Notes under the pieces: model-generated
What the model was told of the DNA's origin: nothing
The model's input: only the letters and a program-made list of their open reading frames with translations
The model's database searches: none
Made by a program: the position numbers and the translations under genes
NCBI GenBank assembly: GCA_016712265.1
Contig: JADJRJ010000028.1
Coordinates: forward strand, 1,054,001 to 1,118,000
Length of the DNA: 64,000 nucleotides
DNA from: Gemmatimonadota bacterium
GTDB taxonomy: Bacteria > Gemmatimonadota > Gemmatimonadetes > Gemmatimonadales > Gemmatimonadaceae
Reading direction: 5' to 3'
In this document: positions 24,695 through 32,587 of the stretch, one piece after another
Numbering within the stretch: the stretch's first letter is position 1
How the letters are laid out: every line of letters begins with the position of its first letter

Positions 24695-25819
24695 TCAGCC
24701 CAGGTATCCGCTGATCCACTCGCCGGCGTAGTAGCCGGCGATCGCGACGCCAAGCCCGACGACAAACATGTCGATGCCGGACCGGATCACGCCGCGGCCG
24801 GTGAAGAGTGACCGCGCGGCCCCCACCAGGAAATGGGCCGCCATCGCCAGCACGAAGGACGCCACGATCGCCGGCCTCCCGGAGGTCACGAAGAACGGGA
24901 ACACCGGGATGAGCGCGCCGATTGCGGTGGCGAGCCCCGTGATCCAGGCCTCACGCCATGGGTTGGTCGCTTCTCCGGAGATCCCCAGCTCGAGCTGGAC
25001 CTTCTCCTTCAACATGCGCTCAGGGTCTCGCATCGCATCACGGGCCAGGGCCTGGGCTCCGTCCGGTGACATCCCCTTGGCCTCGTACAGCAGGGCCAGC
25101 TCCTCTTGCTCGAGCTCCGGCATGAGGGCGATCTCGTCGCGCTCCATGGCGATCTCGTTGTCGTACACTTCCTGCTCGCTCTTCGCGGCCAGGTAGCCGC
25201 TGGAACCCATGGAGAGGGCATCGGCCACCAATCCCGCGACACCCGCGACCACGACGGCTTCGTGCTGCTGAGTGGCCGTCGCGCCAAGGACGCCGGCCAC
25301 CAATCCGAAATTCGCCGTGAGGCCATCGTTGAAGCCGTAGACCACGTTGCGGAGGAACCCACCGGACTCCGCACGGTGCCATGGCTCGCTGCTACCGCCG
25401 GCGATGCGCGAGAGTTCGCTGGCGTGTTCAGCGCTCTCGCGGGCGAGGAGCAGCGACTCGTCGCTCCCCGCCATCCCCTTGGGGGTGCCACGGTGCATCG
25501 ACAAGTAATGACGCACCTCCCGGCCTTCCTCCCGAAGCAGGGCCGGGAGGATCGTGCGCGCGCCAAAGCGCCTGCCTAACGCGACGGTGAGACGCGCGCG
25601 CAGGGTTGGGCGATGAGGTCCAGGGGACGCACCATGCTGCTCCAGCAGGTCTCGCCAGATCGACAGGTGTCGATCCTCCACGTCCGCAAGCTTGCGAAAG
25701 ACCTCACGGCGCGCTGGCTCACCTTCGACGGCGGCGAGCGCGCGGTACAGGAAGGCGGCGTCGCCTTCGTCCTGCCAGTGTTCGCGAAAGGCGCTGAGGT
25801 CCGGGGTGGGCGCAGGCAT
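24695..25819 (-). CDS. ferritin-like/VIT1 fusion: membrane iron or manganese transporter (MbfA type)
   Basis: The ATG at 25819 (MPAPTPDLS) gives 374 residues. The N-terminal 145 residues form an erythrin/ferritin-like helical domain with Glu/His ligands in FLYRALAAVEGEPARREVFRKLADVEDRHLSIW and REEGREVRHYLSMHRG. A VIT1/CCC1 transporter domain follows (about 148-374): VVYGFNDGLTANFGLVAGV, the GLVADALSMGSSGYLAAKSEQEVYDNE loop, the acidic cytoplasmic region, and the last three helices. This architecture is that of MbfA and Er-VIT proteins, which export iron from the cytoplasm in alphaproteobacteria. Here it stands alone, divergent from a PDZ-protein gene. The 26776-25820 extension of the frame is antisense to that gene and was rejected. 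Confidence 0.9.
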   Translation of the reverse strand: MPAPTPDLSAFREHWQDEGDAAFLYRALAAVEGEPARREVFRKLADVEDRHLSIWRDLLEQHGASPGPHRPTLRARLTVALGRRFGARTILPALLREEGREVRHYLSMHRGTPKGMAGSDESLLLARESAEHASELSRIAGGSSEPWHRAESGGFLRNVVYGFNDGLTANFGLVAGVLGATATQQHEAVVVAGVAGLVADALSMGSSGYLAAKSEQEVYDNEIAMERDEIALMPELEQEELALLYEAKGMSPDGAQALARDAMRDPERMLKEKVQLELGISGEATNPWREAWITGLATAIGALIPVFPFFVTSGRPAIVASFVLAMAAHFLVGAARSLFTGRGVIRSGIDMFVVGLGVAIAGYYAGEWISGYLG

Positions 25820-25904
25820 CAACAACCTCGAGAGAGCGGGCCCCGGGAAGGTCGGGAAACCCTCGTCGCGGCCGCGGTGACTGATCGCATGTAACGTAAC
25901 CCGA

Positions 25905-27044
25905 ATGCCCATGACGACCCTTCGATTTCTCGCGCCCCTCGCGCTCGTGGCCGCTGCCGCGGACCTCACCGGCCAGCAGGTCCGTACCTTCTCCTCCACG
26001 GCCCGTGACGATGATCGACCCCGGATCGGGGTGACCACCGGCCCCGGCGGCTCTCGCGATACCCTTGGCCTGCTGGTGACCGATGTAACCCGCGGCGGCC
26101 CTGCGGCCACCGCGGGCATCGAGGAAGGGGACCGACTGGTGTCGGTGAATGGCGTCAACTTGCGGCTGTCGGCACAGGACGTCGAGGACCTGGAGCTGGC
26201 CGGGATCGGGACCCGGCGCCTCGTGCGTGAGCTTGGCAAGGTGAAGGCCGGCGATCGGGTCACCCTCAAGGTGTACCGCGAAGGGCAGGTCCGTGACGTG
26301 GCGGTCACGACGGTCACTGCCGACGCGTTGCAGCCGGAACGGGTGACGGTCGCGTCGACCCGGCGCCGGTCTGATGAGCGAGCAACGTTAGGCATCGGGC
26401 TCGGCATGTCCGGATCACGGCGCGACACACTCGGCATTCTCGTGGCGTCCGTGACCGACGATGGACCGGCAGACAAGGCGCGCATCGAGGAAGGGGACCG
26501 CATCGCCGCCATCAATGGCGTTGACCTGCGGGTCCCCGGGGCGGATGCGGGCGACTGGAGCATGAGCAACAGCCGCATGCGGCGACTCACGCGTGAGATG
26601 GAGAAGGCAAAAGCTGGCGACGAGGTCGAGTTGCGCCTCATGCGCTCCGGCCAGGCGCGGACCGTGCGCGTGAAGACGATCGCCCAGAAGGACCTGCCGC
26701 GGTCGGGGTCGATCGCCATCGGGGACGACGGGTTCTCGTTCTTCGGCGATGGCGCGCGCGGCTTCTCGTTCTCCATGCCGCGTGGGGGCGTGCAGGCGCT
26801 GCCGCGCTTCGATGGTCAGGGGATGATGTTCTTTGATCGTGGCGAAGATGGGCGGGTCGACCTTCGGATGTCGCCAGAGCGTCGGGCCGAGCTCGAGGGT
26901 CGCGTCGAGGAGCTGATGCGTCGGTTTGACGGAGGTCGGGTCATCGTCCGTCCTCGTGTGAGAATTCAGAGCGACGAGAGTGGCGCCGGCGCTGCCCCGA
27001 AGGTCGAGGTCCGCGTCAGGCGCTCAGGTGCGACCGCGATGTAG
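25905..27044 (+). CDS. exported protein with two PDZ domains
   Basis: The 379-residue product has a signal peptide (FLAPLALVAAAADLTG) and two similar PDZ repeats, about 36-140 (PRIGVTTGPGGSRDTLGLLVTDVTRGGPAATAGIEEGDRLVSVNG) and about 160-262 (LGIGLGMSGSRRDTLGILVASVTDDGPADKARIEEGDRIAAINGVDLR). Each repeat carries an inserted helix with RRL(V/T)RE(L/M)xKxKAGD, so the two halves arose by duplication. A Gly/Phe-rich stretch and an acidic-basic tail close the protein. No protease triad is present, so it is likely a periplasmic adaptor or chaperone-like protein. A -10-like GTAACGTAACC precedes the ATG. Confidence 0.8.
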   Translation: MPMTTLRFLAPLALVAAAADLTGQQVRTFSSTARDDDRPRIGVTTGPGGSRDTLGLLVTDVTRGGPAATAGIEEGDRLVSVNGVNLRLSAQDVEDLELAGIGTRRLVRELGKVKAGDRVTLKVYREGQVRDVAVTTVTADALQPERVTVASTRRRSDERATLGIGLGMSGSRRDTLGILVASVTDDGPADKARIEEGDRIAAINGVDLRVPGADAGDWSMSNSRMRRLTREMEKAKAGDEVELRLMRSGQARTVRVKTIAQKDLPRSGSIAIGDDGFSFFGDGARGFSFSMPRGGVQALPRFDGQGMMFFDRGEDGRVDLRMSPERRAELEGRVEELMRRFDGGRVIVRPRVRIQSDESGAGAAPKVEVRVRRSGATAM

Positions 27045-27068
27045 CAACGGGACGGGACGTCCTCCAGG

Positions 27069-27105
27069 GAGCCGAAAGGGCCGGGCCTTCACGCCTCGGC
27101 TCTTT
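27069..27105 (+). terminator. candidate intrinsic terminator after the PDZ gene
   Basis: GAGCCGA (27069-27075) pairs with TCGGCTC (27096-27102) around a 20-base interior in which AAGG and CCTT can pair further, and TTT follows at once. It lies 25 bases after the stop and before the TonB-receptor promoter. The T run is short. Confidence 0.5.
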
Positions 27106-27123
27106 CATCGTTCCATGTCAGGG

Positions 27124-27152
27124 TTGCCCTTTCGTTCCCACGGATTTAGGAT
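27124..27152 (+). promoter_or_regulatory. candidate sigma-70-type promoter of the TonB receptor
   Basis: TTGCCC (27124-27129) and TAGGAT (27147-27152) are spaced by exactly 17 bases, and the surrounding 60 bases are much AT-richer than the rest of the window. The ATG follows 28 bases after the -10 box. Confidence 0.5.
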
Positions 27153-27180
27153 AGACTCACTTTCTCTTTCGTTGATCCGT

Positions 27181-29388
27181 ATGTCCATGCGGTGGCGTCT
27201 TGGCGCTGGCCTCCTTCTTTTCGCCCGTGTCGCGGCCTCCCAGGTCGCGGCGGCGGTCACCGTGCGAATCACCGATCAGAGCGCGACGCCGGTTCGCGGG
27301 GCTCGCCTCGAAGTTGTGGGGGCCGATGTTGGAGTGAGCGCGGGGGCTGATGGCCGTGCGAGACTCCGTTTGGCGGCGGGACTGCATAGGGTCCTCGTAA
27401 CCGCCCTCGGGTTTGCGCCGCGACAACTGCATCTCGAGATCGTCGGGGACGGCACCGACCGGATCGAGGTGGTACTGGAGCGTACCGCGCTCTCTTTGGC
27501 TGGCGTGACCGTCACTGCCGCGCCCACCGCGCAGTCACTCGGCGATGTTGCCGCACCGGTGAGCAGCATGGACGCGCGCGCCCTGAATCGATCGCTGGCG
27601 AACTCGCTGTCTGCGACCTTGTCGCGACAGGCCGGGGTGACGGTGCGCTCGCAGGGACCGGCGGCCTCCATGCCCATCATCCGCGGCCTCACCGGTGATC
27701 GTATTGTGGTGCTGCAGGACGGACAGCGGGCTGCGGACCTCGCGTCGACCGCGTCGGACCACGGCATCACGGTGGACCCACTCGCCGCCCGGGGCATCGA
27801 GGTCGTGCGCGGCCCGGCCGCCCTGTTGTACGGCTCGAATGCGTTAGGCGGAGTGGTGAACGTCATCTCGGACGACATCCCCAGGGTCATACCGGCCGGG
27901 CGCACGACGAGCCTTGCCCTCACCACGGAGTCGGCGATGCGGGGCGGCGGGGGGTGGGGGGAGGTGGTCCAGCCGCTCGGCCAGCACGCGGCGGTCACCA
28001 TGAAGGGTGGCGCCCGATCCCATGCGGACCAGTTAACTCCTGCAGGGCCACGGCTGGGCAATACCAGTTCGAGGAATCGTTCGGCGGTCATTGGTGCTGG
28101 GGCCTCGCGCGACGGGTGGGCGGCGGGCATGGCGTGGCGAAGGTACGGCTTCGAGTATGGGCTCCCATATCGGGACCGTCCGGAGGAGGGGATCCGCTTG
28201 CGCGGGGCCCGCGAGGAGCTGCTTGCTCGCGCCACCGTGCCACGTGTCGGGCCATTCTCCCAACTCCGTGTGGAGGGCGGTCACCAGCGCTATGCCCACG
28301 ACGAAGTGGCCACAACGGGCGATGTCGCCACGACCCTCGGGCTGGTGACGACCCAGCTGCAGATGATTGGGGCCGTTCGGCCAGCAGGCGTTGTGGCCGG
28401 TGGTGCACTGGGGTTGACCTGGTCGACTCGGGAGAACGGGGTGACGGGTGAGCAGGCGCTCACGCCGCCGAGCCGGGTGGAGCAGACGGGCGCGGTGCTG
28501 TTCCAGGAAGTGCGGGTTGCGAATCGTCTGCGCGTTCCGGTCTCCGTGCGTGTTGAGCGGACGAGCATCCGTTCGGTGTCCAGTGTTCAATTTGGCGATG
28601 CCGTGTCGCGTCGTTTCGATGCGGTGTCCGCGTCGGGCGGTGTGGTGTGGTCCCTGTTCAGAGCCGGTTCACTGGCGCTCAGTGGCGCCCATGCGGTTCG
28701 GGCACCGTCCGTCGAGGAGCTATTCTCCCGGGCTGGCCACGCGGGCACGGGAGCCTACGAAATCGGCAACGCGGCGTTGGCACCTGAGGTTACCGACGGT
28801 GTCGACCTCGTGTGGCGTGTGGAACGACCCGGGATGCGGGCGCAGGTCGCCGGGTATCACTCCTCGGTGCGTGGGTGGATCGGCATGTACCCTACGGGTC
28901 GGGACACATCGGTTGTCGTGGGTGATGTCGCGAAGGTTCTGCCGCTCTTCGTGGTCAGCCAGCGGCCCGCCCGTCTCACGGGGCTGGAATTCGACGTTGA
29001 GCGGGTGATCCGGGCGCACGTCGTGGCCGGCCTGGTCGGCGATGTCATGCGGGCGCGCGACGCGACAGGAGGAGCCTTGCCGTTCATGCCTGCCGCGCGC
29101 CTTGGCGGGCACGTGCGCTACGACAACCAGCGCGTGCAGCTCGGGGGTGCGGTGCGGCGTCAGGCGCGGCAGGGAGAGGTCCCGGACGGAGAGTACCGGG
29201 CACCGGGGTACACCCAGGTCGACGGGTTTCTCGGCCTGACCTGGTTTGCCGGCCCGGCGATGCATGGCGTCATGCTGCGCGTGGACAACGCCGGCAACCG
29301 CTTGACGCGGGATGCCACGAGCCGGGCGAAAGACTATGCCCCAAATGCCGGTCGCAACCTCTCCCTCACCTACCGCGTGTCGTGGTGA
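27181..29388 (+). CDS. TonB-dependent outer membrane receptor, ZnuD-like
   Basis: The ATG at 27181 gives 735 residues with a signal peptide (LGAGLLLFARVAASQ). A carboxypeptidase-regulatory-like beta domain occupies about 25-105 (VRITDQSATPVRGARLEVVG). The plug domain (about 110-225) holds MPIIRGLTGDRIVVLQDG and VRGPAALLYGSNALGGVVNVIS, close to zinc/heme receptors such as ZnuD. The rest is a beta-barrel, and the chain ends in an aromatic residue (YRVSW) as expected for BamA recognition. Uptake of a metal or metal complex is the best inference. A 98-residue membrane protein gene follows two bases after its stop. No TonB/ExbBD gene is in the window. Confidence 0.9.
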   Translation: MSMRWRLGAGLLLFARVAASQVAAAVTVRITDQSATPVRGARLEVVGADVGVSAGADGRARLRLAAGLHRVLVTALGFAPRQLHLEIVGDGTDRIEVVLERTALSLAGVTVTAAPTAQSLGDVAAPVSSMDARALNRSLANSLSATLSRQAGVTVRSQGPAASMPIIRGLTGDRIVVLQDGQRAADLASTASDHGITVDPLAARGIEVVRGPAALLYGSNALGGVVNVISDDIPRVIPAGRTTSLALTTESAMRGGGGWGEVVQPLGQHAAVTMKGGARSHADQLTPAGPRLGNTSSRNRSAVIGAGASRDGWAAGMAWRRYGFEYGLPYRDRPEEGIRLRGAREELLARATVPRVGPFSQLRVEGGHQRYAHDEVATTGDVATTLGLVTTQLQMIGAVRPAGVVAGGALGLTWSTRENGVTGEQALTPPSRVEQTGAVLFQEVRVANRLRVPVSVRVERTSIRSVSSVQFGDAVSRRFDAVSASGGVVWSLFRAGSLALSGAHAVRAPSVEELFSRAGHAGTGAYEIGNAALAPEVTDGVDLVWRVERPGMRAQVAGYHSSVRGWIGMYPTGRDTSVVVGDVAKVLPLFVVSQRPARLTGLEFDVERVIRAHVVAGLVGDVMRARDATGGALPFMPAARLGGHVRYDNQRVQLGGAVRRQARQGEVPDGEYRAPGYTQVDGFLGLTWFAGPAMHGVMLRVDNAGNRLTRDATSRAKDYAPNAGRNLSLTYRVSW

Positions 29389-29390
29389 GC

Positions 29391-29687
29391 ATGGAACTGG
29401 AACTGGCCGTCCTGCTGACGCTGTGTATTGTGGGTCCAGCGACCTTTGCCGTCTTCGAGGTGGAGACTCCGGCGTGGCGCAAGATGCTCAAGTGGGGCCT
29501 GGTGTGCGCGCTCACCCTGCTCCTGGCGCAACGCGTCGGCCACTGGGCCCTCCTGCTGCCAGGTGTGCTCGCTGCAGCCGGGCTAACCGTCCATATGATC
29601 TGGTGTCGCCGGAACGGGATCCACCCGCTCCGGGCCACCCCGCGGCGTCGGTACTACGCGCTGCGGGGGTGGCCCTGGGTGGAGTGA
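29391..29687 (+). CDS. small membrane protein following the TonB receptor
   Basis: The ATG at 29391 lies two bases after the receptor stop with GGTGAG upstream as a possible ribosome site; GTG codons at 29382 and 29385 are alternatives. The 98-residue product has two or three hydrophobic stretches (LAVLLTLCIVGPATFAVF at about 5-22, MLKWGLVCALTLLLAQRVG at about 32-50 and LLLPGVLAAAGLTVHMIWC at about 54-72), then a basic tail with HPLRATPRRRYYALRGWPW. No family is recognised. Tight linkage suggests a role with the receptor or merely co-expression. Confidence 0.68.
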   Translation: MELELAVLLTLCIVGPATFAVFEVETPAWRKMLKWGLVCALTLLLAQRVGHWALLLPGVLAAAGLTVHMIWCRRNGIHPLRATPRRRYYALRGWPWVE

Positions 29688-29698
29688 GGGGAGCGCTG

Positions 29699-31693
29699 CT
29701 AGAACTCGATCTGCGCGCCCAGCTCAACGACCCGGTTGGGCGGAATGCTGAAGTACTGCGTCGCCGATCGGGCGTTGCGCGACATGATGGCAAAGAGGCG
29801 CTTGCGCCACCGGACCATTCCCTCGTTGCTGGTCGCGATCAGCTGCTCACGCCCGAGGTAGTAGGTGGTGTCCATCTTCTTGGTCTTGATGCCCGCTTCC
29901 GAGAGGCGGGCGCGAATGTCCTCGACGTTGGGCTGCTCCATGAAGCCGTAGAGCGCACGCACCCGATGGACCCCCTCGGAGAGGGACTCGAGGCGAATTC
30001 GGTCGGAGCTCGGCACCTCGGGCACCTCACGTGCGATGATCGAGAGCAGGATGACCTGCTGGTGCAACACCTTGTTGTGCTTGAGGTGGTGGAGCAGGAC
30101 GACAGGTGTTCCCTCGGACTCCGAGGTCATGAAGATCGCCGTGCCGGGGACCCGCACGACCTTGCTGGTCTTGAGGCTCTGCACGAAGTCCTCAATGGGC
30201 AGCGAGTTGCGGGTCATGAACTGCCGCAATAGCTCCCGGCCGCGCTTCCAGGTGGTCATGAGGGCGAATACTGCGGTGGCAATCGCGAGGGGCACCCACC
30301 CACCGGTGGGAACCTTGAGCAGGTTGGCGGAAAAGAACGTCAGGTCAACGATCATGAACCCCGACAGGAACGCGAGGCACTTGCCGCGGCTCCACCCGAA
30401 GCGCTCGCGCGCGACGGAGACGAACAGCAGGTTGGTGATCACCATCGTGCCTGTCACCGCGACGCCGTACATCTGGCCGAGCTCCTCGACACTTCCGGCC
30501 ATCACCACGAGCGCCAGGGTCCCGATCGCGAGCGCGATGTTGATCTCCGGGATGTAGATCTGTCCTGCCTCCTCCTTTGAGGTGTGGACGATGGTGACGC
30601 GCGGCGAATATCCCAGCTGCACGGCCTGTTGGGTCAGCGAGAACGCACCTGAGATCAGCGCCTGGGAGGCCACGATGGCCGCCAACGTCGCGATGACGAT
30701 TTGTGGCACCAGCCACCACGATGGCACCAGCAGGTAAAACGGGTTCTCGGCGGCGCTCGGGTTCGCCAGGATCAACGCGCCTTGTCCGAAGTAATTGAGC
30801 AGCAGCGCCGGGAGGACCAGCGCGACCCAGGCGAGACGGATTGGCTTGCGGCCGAAGTGTCCCATGTCGGCGTACAGCGCTTCGCCGCCGGTGACCACGA
30901 GCACGACCGCCCCGAGGACCACGAAGGACTTGACCGGGTCATCCGTGAAAAAGCGCACCGCGTACATGGGATTGATCGCGGCAAAGATCTCCGGGTGCAT
31001 CAGGATGCCGCGTATCCCGAGGACCGCAATGCTGGAGAACCAGGCCAGCATGATCCAGCCGAAGAGACCGCCGATGCGCGCCGTGCCGTGGTACTGGAAG
31101 TAGAACAGGGTGGCGATGATGACGAACGTCACCGGAACCACGAGGTGCTCAAAGGCGGGATTGAGGACCTTGAGCCCCTCCATCGCCCCTACCACCGAGA
31201 TGGCCGGTGTGATGATGCCGTCGCCATAGAGGAAGGCTCCGCCAAAGAGGCCGAGCATGATCAGGGCGGTTCGTCCACCGCGTCCCGACTTCCGCTCGCT
31301 GCGCAGGATCAGGGCCAGCAACGCGTACACGCCGCCTTCGCCCTTGTTGTCTGCGCGGAGGATGAAGCCCACGTACTTCACGGAAACAATCAGCACGAGG
31401 GACCAGACAATCAGCGACAACAGGCCGTACACCCGCCCCGAATCGGCGACCAGGCCGTACACCGGCTTGAACGCGTCCTGGACGGCGTACAGGGGGCTGG
31501 TCCCGATGTCGCCATACACCACGCCGAGGGCGGTGAAGGCCAAGAGGGCGAGTCGCTTCCCGTGCGGGTCCGCCTCGGCTTGAGGGCGTAGGGGCGCGAC
31601 CGGCACTTCGGCCGTCATCGCCGCGGTCGTCAGGGCCGCGGAGAGTGGATTGTCGCCCCCGGAGTTGTCTGCGGGGGCGTTGGGGTGGTTCAT
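29699..31693 (-). CDS. kup: Kup-family potassium uptake protein
   Basis: Low-affinity K+/H+ symporter. The ATG at 31693 (MNHPNAPADNSG) gives 664 residues. The family's N-terminal signature is complete: LALLAFTALGVVYGDIGTSPLYA, then KYVGFILRADNKGEGGVYALLAL and AFLYGDGIITPAISVVGAMEG. Twelve membrane helices are expected to about residue 455; TGGEALYADMGHFGRKPIRLAW is another hallmark. The cytoplasmic C-terminal domain (about 480-664) ends RNARSATQYFSIPPNRVVELG. The 45-residue N-terminal tail before the first helix is longer than in E. coli Kup. The regulator gene upstream on the same strand is separated by its own terminator. Confidence 0.95.
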   Translation of the reverse strand: MNHPNAPADNSGGDNPLSAALTTAAMTAEVPVAPLRPQAEADPHGKRLALLAFTALGVVYGDIGTSPLYAVQDAFKPVYGLVADSGRVYGLLSLIVWSLVLIVSVKYVGFILRADNKGEGGVYALLALILRSERKSGRGGRTALIMLGLFGGAFLYGDGIITPAISVVGAMEGLKVLNPAFEHLVVPVTFVIIATLFYFQYHGTARIGGLFGWIMLAWFSSIAVLGIRGILMHPEIFAAINPMYAVRFFTDDPVKSFVVLGAVVLVVTGGEALYADMGHFGRKPIRLAWVALVLPALLLNYFGQGALILANPSAAENPFYLLVPSWWLVPQIVIATLAAIVASQALISGAFSLTQQAVQLGYSPRVTIVHTSKEEAGQIYIPEINIALAIGTLALVVMAGSVEELGQMYGVAVTGTMVITNLLFVSVARERFGWSRGKCLAFLSGFMIVDLTFFSANLLKVPTGGWVPLAIATAVFALMTTWKRGRELLRQFMTRNSLPIEDFVQSLKTSKVVRVPGTAIFMTSESEGTPVVLLHHLKHNKVLHQQVILLSIIAREVPEVPSSDRIRLESLSEGVHRVRALYGFMEQPNVEDIRARLSEAGIKTKKMDTTYYLGREQLIATSNEGMVRWRKRLFAIMSRNARSATQYFSIPPNRVVELGAQIEF

Positions 31694-31769
31694 ATGTGAA
31701 CGCCTCACCGTCCCGGGGGGATCGATCGGCGCATTCGGGCTGAGGTTGTTCCGTGGGGGGAACCCCACG

Positions 31770-31803
31770 AAAAACGGGCCGCGGCAATGGCGCCGCAGCC
31801 CGT
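31770..31803 (-). terminator. intrinsic terminator of the PadR-regulator gene
   Basis: On the minus strand a stem made of ACGGGC-x-GCGGC (complement of 31803-31792) pairs with GCCGC-x-GCCCGT (complement of 31785-31774) with one mismatch and a 6-base loop, and TTTTT (complement of 31774-31770) follows at once. It lies about 45 bases after the regulator's stop and before kup. Confidence 0.75.
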
Positions 31804-31845
31804 CTCGAATTTATGGTGCTGTTCCGCCCCGTCCAGCGACGAGCG

Positions 31846-32460
31846 TCACGCGCCGCGTTCCGGGCCCTCCGTCGCCGCCGCAGGTCGCTTCAGGATTTCC
31901 TCGATCTCGCGGGATGCGCGCTCAAGAACTTCCAGGATCTGGCGCGAGGTTTCGGGATGCCGGAGATGCTCGCGCGAAGCGCCAAAGGTCGCCTTGGCAA
32001 CATGCCCAAAGGCCCGCCCAACCTCGCGCATCCCCTCGCTGAAAACCGTGGCCCCAATGTCACTGATTCGCTCAAAGATGTCGTCGACCGTCTCCTGATT
32101 ACGGTCGAGATACTCTCTTCCTTCTGTCGTGATAGTGTACACCTTCTTTCCACCTTCTTCGGAGGACGTAGCATGCCCCATATCCTCGAGGAGGGTCAAC
32201 GTGGGATACACGGCACCAGCGGAGGGTGAATACGCGCCGCCGGACTTTTCCTCGATCGCCTTCATGATTTCGTACCCGTGGCGCGGCTTCTCGGCGAGGA
32301 GCTGAAGGATCACAACCTTGAGGTCTCCCTGGGCGAACATCCGCCCGCCCCATCCGCCACGCGCGCGCCGCCCACCGCCGAAGAAAAACTCACCGAAAGG
32401 CCAATCACGCCCACCGCGACGATTGCGATTCGGGCCGCACCAGTGCTCGGAGTGCCACAT
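31846..32460 (-). CDS. PadR-family transcriptional regulator
   Basis: The ATG at 32460 gives 204 residues. The first 40 residues are rich in Trp, Gly, Arg and His (MWHSEHWCGPNRNRRGG...) and probably disordered; the PadR winged-helix domain follows (about 41-115): FAQGDLKVVILQLLAEKPRHGYEIMKAIEEKSGGAYSPSAGAVYPTLTLLEDMGHA and KKVYTITTEGREYL. A helical dimerisation region (about 120-190) completes it. PadR proteins repress detoxification and efflux genes in answer to small molecules. It sits just downstream of a pump operon and just upstream of kup, but has its own AT-rich promoter and terminators on both sides. Confidence 0.88.
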   Translation of the reverse strand: MWHSEHWCGPNRNRRGGRDWPFGEFFFGGGRRARGGWGGRMFAQGDLKVVILQLLAEKPRHGYEIMKAIEEKSGGAYSPSAGAVYPTLTLLEDMGHATSSEEGGKKVYTITTEGREYLDRNQETVDDIFERISDIGATVFSEGMREVGRAFGHVAKATFGASREHLRHPETSRQILEVLERASREIEEILKRPAAATEGPERGA

Positions 32461-32475
32461 GCCGGTACCCTCGGT

Positions 32476-32497
32476 AAAGATATATCGAAAAGATATT
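32476..32497 (-). promoter_or_regulatory. AT-rich palindromic region, candidate PadR operator/promoter
   Basis: The 8-base palindrome GATATATC (32479-32486) and a direct repeat AAAGATAT (32476-32483 and 32489-32496) lie 16-36 bases before the regulator's ATG. Such AT-rich sequence is rare in this window. Auto-regulation is typical for PadR proteins. Confidence 0.5.
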
Positions 32498-32524
32498 GCG
32501 TAAGCCGGGCCCGGCAAGGGGGGC

Positions 32525-32563
32525 TTTAAAACGGAGAGGGCGCCCGGCAATCGCCGAGCGCCC
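32525..32563 (-). terminator. intrinsic terminator of the sigma/efflux operon
   Basis: On the minus strand an 11-bp stem (GGGCGCTCGGC paired with GCCGGGCGCCC, one G-T pair) with a GATT loop covers 32563-32538, and TTTTAAA follows six bases later (32531-32525). It lies 25 bases after the permease stop, closing the six-gene operon that starts at 38286. Confidence 0.75.
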
Positions 32564-32587
32564 CTGGTACCCTTGGAGTGACGTGAT

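Noticed and set aside
25820..26776. Minus-strand N-terminal extension of the ferritin/VIT1 protein
   Set aside because: It is antisense to the double-PDZ gene and Ser/Arg-rich; the ferritin-like domain starts right after the ATG at 25819.
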